A DNA stretch of 64,000 nt from Polaribacter marinus (GTDB lineage Bacteria > Bacteroidota > Bacteroidia > Flavobacteriales > Flavobacteriaceae), in the NCBI RefSeq assembly GCF_022662535.1, contig NZ_JAKQYM010000007.1, positions 1-64,000 of the forward strand. The letters run 5' to 3'. The position numbers and the translations under genes are program-made. Shown piece by piece: positions 50,464-58,550 of this stretch. Position 1 is the stretch's first letter; every line of letters starts with the position of its first letter. The notes under the pieces are model-generated. The model searched no databases and had not been told where the DNA came from. It saw nothing but the letters and a program-made list of their open reading frames with translations.

Positions 50464-50682
50464 ATGGCAGCAATAACAAAAGAAGAATTAGCAGCAGGTC
50501 TATTGGCAATTAGAAATCAATATTCAGATGATCCAAATGTTGATATTGCTACAGCTAGGGAAAATATTGCAAATCAAGAGGCGCAACTAATATCTGACTT
50601 TGTAATTGGTAGAACAACAAATGTTACTGGGACATCAGTAAGTGGTGGGACGGTAACGGGAACAGGAACAATACAAGAATAA
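50464..50682 (+). CDS. Small tail-module protein (72 residues)
   Basis: Starts MAAITKEELAAGLLAIRNQY and ends in a Gly/Thr/Ser-rich stretch (TNVTGTSVSGGTVTGTGTIQE) resembling a short fibre or spike tip repeat. Stop shares a base with the next start. Unrecognised. Confidence 0.6.
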   Translation: MAAITKEELAAGLLAIRNQYSDDPNVDIATARENIANQEAQLISDFVIGRTTNVTGTSVSGGTVTGTGTIQE

Positions 50683-50957
50683 TGGAAAAAGATATTTTAC
50701 TTGATGAAACTGGAGATTTAGCAATTGCTAATGGAGATTTTATTGTTGGTGAATCCTTAGATCAAGAAGTGGCAGCTTTGTTACAAATGAATAAAGGTGA
50801 GCTAAAAGAGTATCCAATTATTGGCACAGACTTAATAAGATTAATCAATTCAAATACTTCTGCAATAGAGTTAAAGCAGATTATAAAAACCGAATTAAAA
50901 AGAGATGGTAAAAGTTACCAGGAATTAAAAGAACGCATACAATTAAAAACAGAGTAA
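50682..50957 (+). CDS. Baseplate wedge protein W (gp25-like)
   Basis: 91 residues, short for the family (~110). 'GDLAIANGDFIVGESLDQEVAALLQMNKGELKEYPIIGTDLIRLINS' matches the gp25/gpW consensus: a conserved Q-xx-xx-L-L-L...G pattern and the P-x-x-G motif. It connects the central hub to the baseplate wedge. Confidence 0.75.
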   Translation: MEKDILLDETGDLAIANGDFIVGESLDQEVAALLQMNKGELKEYPIIGTDLIRLINSNTSAIELKQIIKTELKRDGKSYQELKERIQLKTE

Positions 50958-51317
50958 ATGGACTTCATTACAGACAACTTAGTATTGATTTTTACCACGA
51001 TTTTTGGAGGGGGTACTTTAACAGCTTACATTTTTGAACGTAAAAAAAACCAAGCTTTAACAAAAGGTGTCGAGGCAGATGTTGATAGTAAGGATATTCA
51101 AAACGGAAAAGATGTTGTCTCTATGTATAAAGAGGCTATGGATGATTTAAATCATAGATATGAAAAGAAATTCAATGACATAGTTGAGATGTATGATAGG
51201 AAAATGAAAGTTTTAGAAGATGAAATTAAGCTTCATAAAAGAATGAATACAGCTTTGAAAAAAGAAAATGCAGATTTAAAAAGACAATTAAGAGATGCGG
51301 ATAACAGTACTAAATAA
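50958..51317 (+). CDS. Membrane-anchored coiled-coil protein, possible holin
   Basis: 119 residues: one N-terminal transmembrane helix (~residues 6-25, 'LVLIFTTIFGGGTLTAYIF'), then a long coiled coil (residues ~55-115, 'HRYEKKFNDIVEMYDRKMKVLEDEIKLH'). It overlaps the next gene by 23 bases. No other holin candidate is seen in the late operon, so a pinhole-type or lysis-accessory role is possible; a structural role is equally open. Confidence 0.5.
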   Translation: MDFITDNLVLIFTTIFGGGTLTAYIFERKKNQALTKGVEADVDSKDIQNGKDVVSMYKEAMDDLNHRYEKKFNDIVEMYDRKMKVLEDEIKLHKRMNTALKKENADLKRQLRDADNSTK

Positions 51318-51579
51318 TCAAACCCTATTGGATATTGCTATACAATCAACAGGTAAGGCAGAAAACTTATTGAAAATAGCGATGGCTAATAATTTAGTTC
51401 CAACAGATCAACCTGCACCAGGAACAGTTATAACAATTCCAGAGAGCATAGAAAAAGATGAGCAGATTGTAAAATTTTACAAAGCAAACAATGTAGTGCC
51501 ATCAACTGCATTAGCAGAAGAAATAGAAGCTCCAGAATTAAATTGTGAAGAGAAATTATATGAATGTTTTAAAGGATAA
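51295..51579 (+). CDS. LysM-like small tail protein (gpX-like)
   Basis: 94 residues. 'VLNNQTLLDIAIQSTGKAENLLKIAMANNLVPTDQPAPGTVITIP' is a LysM-type motif, as in tail protein X of P2-like phages and Mu gp53-class proteins. It overlaps the coiled-coil gene by 23 bases. Probably peptidoglycan binding or part of the distal tail. Confidence 0.65.
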   Translation: MRITVLNNQTLLDIAIQSTGKAENLLKIAMANNLVPTDQPAPGTVITIPESIEKDEQIVKFYKANNVVPSTALAEEIEAPELNCEEKLYECFKG

Positions 51580-51585
51580 AAGATA

Positions 51586-52980
51586 ATGGCAAAAGTTAGT
51601 AAAACAATCCTATTAGGATATAATAAGTGCATCGAATTAGCTATAAAATGGACTAATATTTTAGATAGTTTTTGGCATAAAGATGAGAAGATTCCTAAAT
51701 CTGCTTTGAGAGAAGATGTTTTTACACCAATTGTAGATAATTTAGAATCTTCTGATACAGATAAAACTTTATCTGCAAATCAAGGAAAGGTTTTGAATGC
51801 TATAATTAACGGTTTATCTACAAATCACGTAGGAGATAATTCAGATTTAGGAAATGTTGTCTTAAATGGATTTTATCCTATTGCTAACTATCCTGTAGGA
51901 ACTATTCATATAGATAAGAATAGTGAATGGGTAGGATTATATGCTAGAATAACTGCTACAGAGTGGTTAAAGTTTGAAACACAAGATAGTTTAGAAACTT
52001 ATTTTGACTCTAGATATATAAAGAAACTAGATACTAAGAAATTTGTAGATGAAGATGGTTTAACACTAATGGAAGTACCATTTAATGAGAAAATAAATTT
52101 ACATGGAGTAAAAGCAGGTTATGATTTAGCTAAAGGAGGGTATTATTTAGAAAGTATTTTAGACGCACCTTACTTGGATGCTATTGAGCCTGTAAGTATG
52201 TTACCGTCTACAACACAAGATATTATTTTATATGGCTCATCATTTACAAGAAGTACGACAGTAACTACTGAGAATAGTAATATTACTATAAATAATATTT
52301 GGTATGAATTACACGTTGAATTAAAAATACCAATTATAAGACTTAATGTTACGAGTACATCTGTTGAGGGAGATATTACTTTTATTATAGATAATGGTAA
52401 AAAAGAAATTGTTAGTGGGTATTTTTCTATAATATTAGGAGAGGTTTTCCAACCTACAGTTTCTGATTGGATAAATATTTCAGGTGCTACGCCTTTAAGT
52501 ACTGGTTCAATTGGTGTTGGTTCTTATAATTCTTATAGTGAAGCACTTTGGGATAAAGAGTTTGATTACACTAAAGATTTTATGGTAAGTTTTAAGTATG
52601 TACGCTCTCCATTAGGTTTACCAAATGACGCTTATACAGAGCCTATAATTAGGTTACTATCTGTTGTTGACGATACAGAAGATTTTGGGTTTGTTACTTA
52701 TCAAAATAGCGATTCATTTTATAAAGTTTTTTATTACGAAGGGGGGACTTTAAGATATGGAGAAACGATAGAGGGAGGTGTAGATTTTTCCGAAACTTTT
52801 GAGTTAGTAGAGGATATTACTGTTTCTATAAAGTTTATTGGAGGTTATTATAGCTACTATCATAATGATAATTTAATCAAGATTCGACCTTATGTCCCTA
52901 CGCATAATTTTAAATTAATGTTTGCATCTCGTACCACTAATATTAAAGATATAAAATATATAGAATTACAAACACCATAA
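51586..52980 (+). CDS. Tail fibre / receptor-binding protein candidate
   Basis: 464 residues. A short helical N-terminus attaches it ('KTILLGYNKCIELAIKWTNILDSFW'), a triplex-like segment with 'ESSDTDKTLSANQGKVLNAIIN' is typical of phage fibres, and the C-terminal ~190 residues ('EALWDKEFDYTKDFMVSFKYVRSP...SVVDDTEDFGFVTYQ') look like a concanavalin/LamG-type sandwich. Polar, Ser/Thr/Asn-rich. Host recognition is inferred. Confidence 0.65.
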   Translation: MAKVSKTILLGYNKCIELAIKWTNILDSFWHKDEKIPKSALREDVFTPIVDNLESSDTDKTLSANQGKVLNAIINGLSTNHVGDNSDLGNVVLNGFYPIANYPVGTIHIDKNSEWVGLYARITATEWLKFETQDSLETYFDSRYIKKLDTKKFVDEDGLTLMEVPFNEKINLHGVKAGYDLAKGGYYLESILDAPYLDAIEPVSMLPSTTQDIILYGSSFTRSTTVTTENSNITINNIWYELHVELKIPIIRLNVTSTSVEGDITFIIDNGKKEIVSGYFSIILGEVFQPTVSDWINISGATPLSTGSIGVGSYNSYSEALWDKEFDYTKDFMVSFKYVRSPLGLPNDAYTEPIIRLLSVVDDTEDFGFVTYQNSDSFYKVFYYEGGTLRYGETIEGGVDFSETFELVEDITVSIKFIGGYYSYYHNDNLIKIRPYVPTHNFKLMFASRTTNIKDIKYIELQTP

Positions 52981-52984
52981 AAAT

Positions 52985-53434
52985 ATGAAAGCACAAATAA
53001 CAACAGCAGAAAAAATACATAAAGAATTTCCATCAGGAGAACCATGTTATGTAACAAGAGTAACACCAATTTATGAGCAACGTTTAAAAGACAGGGTTTA
53101 TACTATTCTAACTTATGAGAGTCAAAAAGAACCTTATAATTCTTTAGAACTTGATGAGAATGGTGAGGTAGTATTAGAGAATGATGAGCCAAAAGTAATA
53201 GTTAAGTATAGAACTATACTAGGAAGACAAATTCATGCTACAACTTTTAAAATGACTATTGATGAAATTAATGGTTTAAGTTCTATGATTGAATCTCAAA
53301 TTCCTGATGGTTTAACTGCTTGGAATAAAGAGAGATTTGAAGCAGCAGTAGCTCTTCAATATAAAACAAAGAATGACCCAGACTTAGAAAATGGGTTTAT
53401 GGATTACCAAGATTGGGAATTAGATACTGAATAA
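52985..53434 (+). CDS. Unknown protein next to the fibre gene (149 residues)
   Basis: Acidic protein; 'SGEPCYVTRVTPIYEQRLKDRVYTILTYESQ' in the first third and 'NKERFEAAVALQYKTKNDPDLENGFMDYQDWE' at the end. Its place right after a fibre gene suits a fibre assembly chaperone or a second fibre part, but no family is recognised. Confidence 0.55.
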   Translation: MKAQITTAEKIHKEFPSGEPCYVTRVTPIYEQRLKDRVYTILTYESQKEPYNSLELDENGEVVLENDEPKVIVKYRTILGRQIHATTFKMTIDEINGLSSMIESQIPDGLTAWNKERFEAAVALQYKTKNDPDLENGFMDYQDWELDTE

Positions 53435-53436
53435 TT

Positions 53437-53925
53437 ATGACTTATATACTAATATTAATGTTTCTAGGAATTATCTACTACTTGTACAAAACAAGTAGTA
53501 GTAAATTCTTTTTGCAGTCTGAAAAAGAGTTAGTAAAAGGTAGGAGCAAGTTGTTTAATACATACCATAATTATGGAAGAAGTAATAACGCAATTAATGA
53601 GGTTTTAGAAGCCTACGATTATTTCTGTAAACATCCAAAAGAATATGACGGAAGTACAATTGTAAGAGATTTATTCGATATTAAACACAATGGACTTGTT
53701 TTATCAGGTTCATCTTTAAGACATGATTACGAGTATATTTTTGGAGCAAATACAAATTGGATAAAAAACTATAAAGCTAACGTGAAATATTACAATTCTT
53801 TGCTGTCAAACGGAAAACCCACAATGGTTGGTTGGTTAATAGGGCTGCATGTTTTAGGTGCTTTTTATGTGCCTATAATGTTTTTTAAAATGAAATTAAA
53901 TGAGTTATATACAAGATTATATTAA
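53437..53925 (+). CDS. Membrane-anchored protein with HDYEY motif (162 residues)
   Basis: N-terminal transmembrane segment (~residues 3-18), then 'DIKHNGLVLSGSSLRHDYEYIFGANTNWIKNYKANVKYYNSLL', reminiscent of DUF1353-like phage proteins with a conserved HD...Y, and a second hydrophobic stretch near residue 140. The chance that it is accessory rather than structural is high: it lies between fibre and baseplate J genes and overlaps the latter by 26 bases. Confidence 0.5.
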   Translation: MTYILILMFLGIIYYLYKTSSSKFFLQSEKELVKGRSKLFNTYHNYGRSNNAINEVLEAYDYFCKHPKEYDGSTIVRDLFDIKHNGLVLSGSSLRHDYEYIFGANTNWIKNYKANVKYYNSLLSNGKPTMVGWLIGLHVLGAFYVPIMFFKMKLNELYTRLY

Positions 53926-54739
53926 TAAAATGGTGGCAGAAAAAGAGGCCAATACAGCCTTAGAAAATATTACTTCAGAGAGTAAGGTTTCTATTTGGCG
54001 TAACTTTATATATGTTGTTTCTTTTATTGCCAATTTTGTAAAAGAGTTACAAGAAGCTCACAAAAAAGAAGTAACCGCTTTAATTGATTCTCAAAAACAC
54101 ACCAATTTAAACTATTATAGAGATGTAGTATTTAACTATAGAGACGGACATACTTTTGATTCCGAAATGTTAGATTATACAGGTACATATACTGATGATG
54201 AAATTGCAATTGCTAAAATTGTGAAAAGAGCAGCCTCAGATACCGTTAATGAAAATGGTTTAGAAAAAATTGTTTTAAAATTAGCAACAGAAACTGATGG
54301 TGAATTATCAAAAATAGAAGAAATAGCTCTAGAAAGAATTAAAGAACATGTGCGTATTAATGCACCTGCAGGTACTAATTTTTCGTTTATTTCTACACGC
54401 CCAGATGAATTGAAGTTAACGGTTAATTGTTATATAGATCCACAAGTTTTAGATGATAATGGTAATAGAATTGATGGAACGGCAAATAATGTAGTTGCCG
54501 AAGCTGTAGAAGCCTTTTTTGAAGACACTAATTTTAAGTTTGATGGTGAGCTAGTTTTAAGTTTATTAGAAGATCAGATACAAGCAGTTTCAGGTATACA
54601 AGATAAATCTGTTCGTTTTACAAACGTACAAGCCAATAGTGATGTTCCTGCAGTTTGGACAACAATAACCGAGCGTTATACATCTTATTCTGGTTATTAT
54701 AAAATTGTAGAGTTAAATGTAAATTATCTTATAAAATAA
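53900..54739 (+). CDS. Baseplate J-like protein (wedge)
   Basis: 279 residues. Baseplate J features in the second half: 'VRINAPAGTNFSFISTRPDELKLTVNCYIDPQVLDDNGNRIDGT' and 'VVAEAVEAFFEDTNFKFDGELVLSLLEDQIQAVSGIQDKSVRFTNVQ'. Shorter than Mu gp47 (~360). It joins gp25-like to the fibre-bearing part of the baseplate. Confidence 0.75.
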   Translation: MSYIQDYINKMVAEKEANTALENITSESKVSIWRNFIYVVSFIANFVKELQEAHKKEVTALIDSQKHTNLNYYRDVVFNYRDGHTFDSEMLDYTGTYTDDEIAIAKIVKRAASDTVNENGLEKIVLKLATETDGELSKIEEIALERIKEHVRINAPAGTNFSFISTRPDELKLTVNCYIDPQVLDDNGNRIDGTANNVVAEAVEAFFEDTNFKFDGELVLSLLEDQIQAVSGIQDKSVRFTNVQANSDVPAVWTTITERYTSYSGYYKIVELNVNYLIK

Positions 54740-55218
54740 TGATTTACAATAACATTTTTAAAACGGACATTGATAAACTGGCTATCCAATTAATGCCACC
54801 AAAATGGAGAAAATCAATTCATATAGCTTTCTTGAAAGTGTTGGTGGCGCCATTTAAATCACAATTAAGAGAATTGAATGAAGAGCGAGATATCAATATA
54901 TATACACTTATTCATGATGCAAGAGTAGGAAAAGTAGAAAAGATGTTAAATGATAACTTTGATAGTGTAGGGCGAACTATCACAATTGGATCTGGAAATA
55001 GGCTAACCTCTAATTATCTATATAAGAATAGTGAAGCCAGACAAACATATTTACCACAATCAATTTACACTCAATCAGAAATAGCTAGTAGAAATACAGA
55101 TTTTACCATTTTAGTGCCTGAGGCATTAAGCTTGCAAGCTACAGATTTAGAACGATTAAAATATTTAGTAAAATATTATACGGGAAAGGATAAACAATTT
55201 AAAGTAGAAATAGTATGA
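54739..55218 (+). CDS. Tail protein I / Mu gp48-like
   Basis: 159 residues; all-helical N-terminus ('IDKLAIQLMPPKWRKSIHIAFLKVLVAPFKSQLRELNEERD'). Position directly after baseplate J and before the collar fibre is that of gpI/gp48, which attaches fibres to the wedge. ATGA-type overlap with both neighbours. Confidence 0.65.
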   Translation: MIYNNIFKTDIDKLAIQLMPPKWRKSIHIAFLKVLVAPFKSQLRELNEERDINIYTLIHDARVGKVEKMLNDNFDSVGRTITIGSGNRLTSNYLYKNSEARQTYLPQSIYTQSEIASRNTDFTILVPEALSLQATDLERLKYLVKYYTGKDKQFKVEIV

Positions 55219-55976
55219 AGTATTTAGATATAATGGAAGAGGGAGGTTATCCCTTTGATGATATTAGTATAGCCTATCTTCAAAAAATGCACGATGATCG
55301 GGATAGTTTTATCTATTCCGTTTTTGGAGATTTAAAAATAGTGGCCGGCGTTGTTTTAGATATAATTACAAACACCTATTCAGATGGATTAATTTCTGCA
55401 AACGGTAAATTATATCATTTCGTTGGAGGAGAACCAAGTGCCAAAATTTCAAAACAAACAATAGAAACCAAAAGACAATATGAAGACGGAAATGAAAAGA
55501 AAGCTTTTATAAATGAGTTCTATGAGTTTGGAGAATCTGGCACTGATGTAATAGATTTCTCAGAGTTAAAAAGATGGTATCAAAACCAACCAATTTTAAA
55601 AGAAATTAAAGAAGTTGCTGGTACCGTAACAAATCAATCTTTAGAGGGTACTGGTTGGTATGTTGCAGATGGACAAAACGAAACGGATGATTTAAGATCT
55701 CTCTTTATAGTAGGTTTTGATAAAAGAGATCCAGATTATAATGTCATTGGTAAAACGGGGGGAGAAAAGAAGCATACTTTAACTATTCAAGAGTTACCTG
55801 CTCACAGTCATAAGGCTAAATCAGATGGGGGGTCTACAGATGTAAATGGAACATCTTTTAGAGAAGAAAGTCAAACAACAGGAGAATTAGAAACTGAAAA
55901 AACGGGTGAAAATACTCCTCATGAAAATAGACCTCCTTATTATGTGGCAATTAGAATTCAATTTATAGGTTTATAA
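55215..55976 (+). CDS. Tail fibre with collar-type C-terminus
   Basis: 253 residues. The last ~75 residues match the phage tail collar domain pattern: 'GGEKKHTLTIQELPAHSHKA' followed by a spacer and 'TPHENRPPYYVAIRIQFIGL'; the region before it has 'GTVTNQSLEGTGWYVADGQNETDDLRSLFIVGFD', typical of collar-domain fibres. Last structural gene of the late operon. Confidence 0.8.
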   Translation: MKYLDIMEEGGYPFDDISIAYLQKMHDDRDSFIYSVFGDLKIVAGVVLDIITNTYSDGLISANGKLYHFVGGEPSAKISKQTIETKRQYEDGNEKKAFINEFYEFGESGTDVIDFSELKRWYQNQPILKEIKEVAGTVTNQSLEGTGWYVADGQNETDDLRSLFIVGFDKRDPDYNVIGKTGGEKKHTLTIQELPAHSHKAKSDGGSTDVNGTSFREESQTTGELETEKTGENTPHENRPPYYVAIRIQFIGL

Positions 55977-56007
55977 AAGAAACCAAGGCAGGACAGGTTT
56001 TAAAAAA

Positions 56008-56124
56008 GTCCTCCAACATTTAAAAATACTTCTCAAGGTAATTTAAAAATTTAGCATCAAAGCCCAGTTGGAGGACATAAGTCTTCTGGTTGGGCTTTGC
56101 GTATTTTAAAAATTACCTTGAGAA
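56008..56124 (+). ncRNA. Structured RNA candidate with interleaved stems (pseudoknot-capable)
   Basis: Three perfect inverted pairs: A GTCCTCCAAC 56008-56017 with 56067-56076 (10 bp); B 15 bases at 56030-56044 with 56110-56124; C CAAAGCCCA 56058-56066 with 56091-56099 (9 bp). The order A-B-C-A'-C'-B' means B and C nest into one long hairpin whose tip holds A', while A can pair with that tip. A tip hairpin GAGGAC-ATAA-GTCTTC (56071-56086) competes with A'. It lies in the 167-base gap before the methylase gene. Confidence 0.6.
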
Positions 56125-56143
56125 TAACAAAGATAAAATAAAA

Positions 56144-56962
56144 ATGAAAACACCAACATCTTATTATGGGGGAAAACAGAATTTAGTTTCAACCATAATA
56201 CCATTAATGCCAAATCATACCACATATACAGAAACTTTTGTTGGTGGTGGCGCAATATTTTGGGCAAAACCACCAAGTGATGTAGAAGTTATTAATGATA
56301 TCAATAGAGAAATGATCAACTTCTATGAATGTGTTCAGAATGAGTTTGTAGAGCTTGAAAAAATGGTAAGAATCTCATTACATAGTAGATCTTTGCATGG
56401 AGATGCTAGTGTGGTTTATAATAATCCTCACATGTTTTCTAGGATTAAAAGAGCCTGGGCAGTTTGGGTTCTGGCATCACAAAGTTTCAGTTCGATGCTA
56501 GATGGTTCTTTTGGTTATGATAAATTAAAAGGTACTACTTCTCAAAAGATTACAAATAAACGAGAAGATTTTACAATTGATTTGTCAATTAGAATTCAGA
56601 ATGTTCAAATTGAAAATACAGATGCTTTAAGGATTATTCGTTCTAGAGATCATAAGGGAGCTTTTCATTATTGCGATCCTCCATATTATAATTCAGATTG
56701 TGGTCATTATGATGGTTATACAATAGAAGATTTTGAAATGCTATTAAAAACCCTTTCTGAGGTAAAAGGAAAGTTTTTAATGAGTAGTTATCCAAGTGAA
56801 ATTTTAGAGAAATACACAAAACAATTTGGTTGGCATACAAAGAAGTTAGAACAATCTGTGTCGGTTGCAAATGGAACAGGAAAGCCTGGTAAAAAGAAAA
56901 TAGAAGTATTAACTGCAAATTACGATTTAAGTAATCCTAAAGACGATTTAAAGCTGTTTTAA
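56144..56962 (+). CDS. DNA adenine methylase (D12/Dam class)
   Basis: 272 residues from ATG 56144; the frame is open to 56090, but that part is the structured leader. AdoMet-binding motif 'TSYYGGKQNLVSTIIPLMPNHTTYTETFVGGGAIFW', catalytic DPPY at 178-181 in 'FHYCDPPYYNSDCGHY'. It methylates adenine at N6; the recognition sequence cannot be told. Being the last gene before the right end is the place where Mu carries its DNA-modification gene mom, suggesting anti-restriction protection of phage DNA. Confidence 0.9.
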   Translation: MKTPTSYYGGKQNLVSTIIPLMPNHTTYTETFVGGGAIFWAKPPSDVEVINDINREMINFYECVQNEFVELEKMVRISLHSRSLHGDASVVYNNPHMFSRIKRAWAVWVLASQSFSSMLDGSFGYDKLKGTTSQKITNKREDFTIDLSIRIQNVQIENTDALRIIRSRDHKGAFHYCDPPYYNSDCGHYDGYTIEDFEMLLKTLSEVKGKFLMSSYPSEILEKYTKQFGWHTKKLEQSVSVANGTGKPGKKKIEVLTANYDLSNPKDDLKLF

Positions 56963-56980
56963 ATGCTATTTAACTTTTAT

Positions 56981-57027
56981 TTTAACCTTAAAAGTAACCT
57001 CAAAAAATAGATGTTTTTAAGGTTAAA
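56981..57027. terminator. Hairpin after the methylase gene
   Basis: TTTAACCTTAAAA (56981-56993) and TTTTAAGGTTAAA (57015-57027), perfect 13-base arms with a 21-base loop; no strong T run. Confidence 0.55.
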
Positions 57028-57122
57028 TTATATTATGTGAAAACCTTGTGAATGTACATTTCTATTGAGTTTTCTGTACATTTGTTTTTGCCGATTATAG
57101 ATTTTATTGGGTTTTTGTTTCA
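57028..57122. other. Right end of the prophage, candidate transposase sites
   Basis: On the minus strand, two similar sites are visible: GAAAACTCAATAGAAATGT (57056-57074) and an AAAAACCCAATAAAATCT-like site (57098-57115). They resemble the left-end sites at 21251 and 21301 (A-run, then CAATA, then AAT), in opposite orientation, as expected for Mu-like ends. No gene is present. Confidence 0.45.
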
Positions 57123-57182
57123 TTTATTTTAATTATATTGTCAGCTTTAATATTTTTTATTAAAATTAAGAATACTATAAAA

Positions 57183-57638
57183 ATGAAATTTACTCCAAGA
57201 AAAGTCAACTTTTTTAATCTAATAAAACTTCCCCTAGCATATTTTGGAGGAGTTAGGGTTCGTACTATAACAGATAATGAAGTGATAGTTTCTATAAAAC
57301 ATAGGTGGATGAATCAAAACCCTTTTAAAAGTATGTTTTGGGCAGCTCAAGGAATGGCGGCAGAAATGCCAACGGGTGTTTTAGTTATGAAGGCGATTAA
57401 CGATTCTAAGCGAAAAGTTTCTATGTTGGTTACCACTCAAGAAGCTCAATTTTTTAAAAAAGCAACAGGAAGAATCTTATTTTCTTGTACCGGAGGAAAT
57501 GAGATTAGAGAAGCAATTCAAGAATCTATAAAAACCGGAGAAGGACAGGTTGTTGTATTAACTTCCGAAGGAAAAAATAAAGACGGAGTAGTGGTATCTA
57601 GATTTCAATTTCATTGGAGTTTACGAGTGAAAAATTAA
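57183..57638 (+). CDS. DUF4442 / hot-dog thioesterase-like protein
   Basis: 151 residues from ATG 57183 (the frame is open further upstream, but that region lies at the prophage border). 'NFFNLIKLPLAYFGGVRVRTITDNEVIVSIKHRWMNQNPFKSMFWAAQGMAAEMPTG'-type features (in parts 'HRWMNQNPFKSMFWAAQ') match DUF4442, a hot-dog fold near PaaI thioesterases. Substrate unknown. It is the first host gene after the prophage, which may have changed its promoter. Confidence 0.8.
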   Translation: MKFTPRKVNFFNLIKLPLAYFGGVRVRTITDNEVIVSIKHRWMNQNPFKSMFWAAQGMAAEMPTGVLVMKAINDSKRKVSMLVTTQEAQFFKKATGRILFSCTGGNEIREAIQESIKTGEGQVVVLTSEGKNKDGVVVSRFQFHWSLRVKN

Positions 57639-57690
57639 TTTGTAACATTTTAGGTTTATTTTGCTCTAATTAATATAAAAACATAAAACT

Positions 57691-58491
57691 ATGAACGCAC
57701 ACGAAATTGATTATCGCATTTTTGGAGAAGAAATGCAATTTGTAGAAATAGAGTTAGATCCAGAAGAAGGTGTTGTTGCAGAAGCAGGAACTTTTATGAT
57801 GATGGATGATAATATTAAAATGAATACTATTTTAGGTGATGGCTCTTATCAGGAAAAAGGGTTACTTGGAAAAATATTTTCTGCGGGAAAAAGAATTTTA
57901 ACTGGAGAGAGTTTGTTTATGACGGTTTTTACCAATGATGGAGTTGGTAAAAAACAAATTTCCTTTGCATCTCCATATCCTGGGAAAATTATCCCAATCG
58001 ATTTAACAGAATTTAGAGGGAAGTTTATTTGTCAAAAAGATGCCTTCTTGTGTGCTGCAAAAGGGGTTTCTATTGGAATTGAATTCTCTAAAAAATTAGG
58101 AAGAGGCTTGTTTGGTGGTGAGGGATTTATCATGCAAAAGATGGAAGGCGATGGTTTAGGCTTTATTCATGCTGGTGGAACAATGGCTAAGAAAATATTA
58201 CAACCAGGAGAAGTATTAAAAGTCGATACTGGATGTATTGTTGGATTTACACAGGACGTAGCATATGATATAGAATTTGTTGGTGGAATTAAAAATACTA
58301 TCTTTGGTGGAGAAGGAATGTTCTTTGCAACTCTACGTGGACCGGGAACTGTTTTTATTCAATCTTTACCTTTTAGTAGATTGGCAGGAAGAGTGCTTTC
58401 TATGGCTCCAAGTACAGGAAAAGGAGGTAGAGGAGAAGGAAGTATCTTAGGAGGAATTGGTGATCTTTTAGATGGGGATAATCGTTTTTAA
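57691..58491 (+). CDS. AIM24 / TIGR00266 family protein
   Basis: 266 residues. The family's glycine-rich beta-barrel is clear: 'EAGTFMMMDDNIKMNT', 'ESLFMTVFTNDGVGKKQISFASPYPGKIIPIDL', 'GEGFIMQKMEGDGLGFIHAGG', ending in a Gly-rich tail. Function in bacteria is unknown; the name comes from a yeast mitochondrial homologue. Converges with clpC at a shared terminator. Confidence 0.9.
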   Translation: MNAHEIDYRIFGEEMQFVEIELDPEEGVVAEAGTFMMMDDNIKMNTILGDGSYQEKGLLGKIFSAGKRILTGESLFMTVFTNDGVGKKQISFASPYPGKIIPIDLTEFRGKFICQKDAFLCAAKGVSIGIEFSKKLGRGLFGGEGFIMQKMEGDGLGFIHAGGTMAKKILQPGEVLKVDTGCIVGFTQDVAYDIEFVGGIKNTIFGGEGMFFATLRGPGTVFIQSLPFSRLAGRVLSMAPSTGKGGRGEGSILGGIGDLLDGDNRF

Positions 58492-58513
58492 AATCAATTT
58501 AAAATTTTAATAA

Positions 58514-58547
58514 AAAAAATCCCAAACAAATTTGTTTGGGATTTTTT
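58514..58547. terminator. Bidirectional terminator between the AIM24 gene and clpC
   Basis: A perfect palindrome of two 17-base arms (58514-58530 and 58531-58547), A-run first and T-run last, so it works in both directions for the convergent genes. Confidence 0.92.
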
Positions 58548-58550
58548 ATT

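Larger units (their letters stand above)
21243..57122. mobile_element. Mu-like transposable prophage with contractile tail, apparently complete
   Basis: All modules expected of a Mu-like phage are present and open: repressor, small HTH regulator, DDE transposase, transposition ATPase, terminase, portal, gpF and gpG homologues, protease/scaffold, capsid, endolysin, spanin, sheath, tube, G/GT, tape measure, baseplate, fibres and an adenine methylase at the right end. It separates the DUF4870 operon from a DUF4442-like gene without breaking either. The ends are estimated from a shared CATTTAT at 21236-21242 and 57121-57127 (candidate target duplication, e.g. TTTAT) and from repeated A-rich sites inside each end. 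The exact bases could be off by a few tens. Confidence 0.85.

Noticed and set aside
52741..55834. Short poly-G tracts (6 G) in fibre genes as phase-variable switches
   Set aside because: Too short, and each lies in an intact frame; similar runs occur in the endolysin and methylase genes.
51586..55976. Diversity-generating retroelement or invertible fibre segment, as in some Bacteroides Mu-like phages
   Set aside because: No reverse transcriptase gene, no template/variable repeat pair and no invertase gene were found in or near the fibre genes.
57051..57084. Direct repeat TGTACATTT and the TACATTTG box as the promoter of the DUF4442-like gene
   Set aside because: No -33 element at the right distance, and the region probably belongs to the phage end.
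21143..57182. tRNA genes, CRISPR arrays or a tyrosine/serine integrase in the prophage
   Set aside because: None seen; integration is by the DDE transposase.
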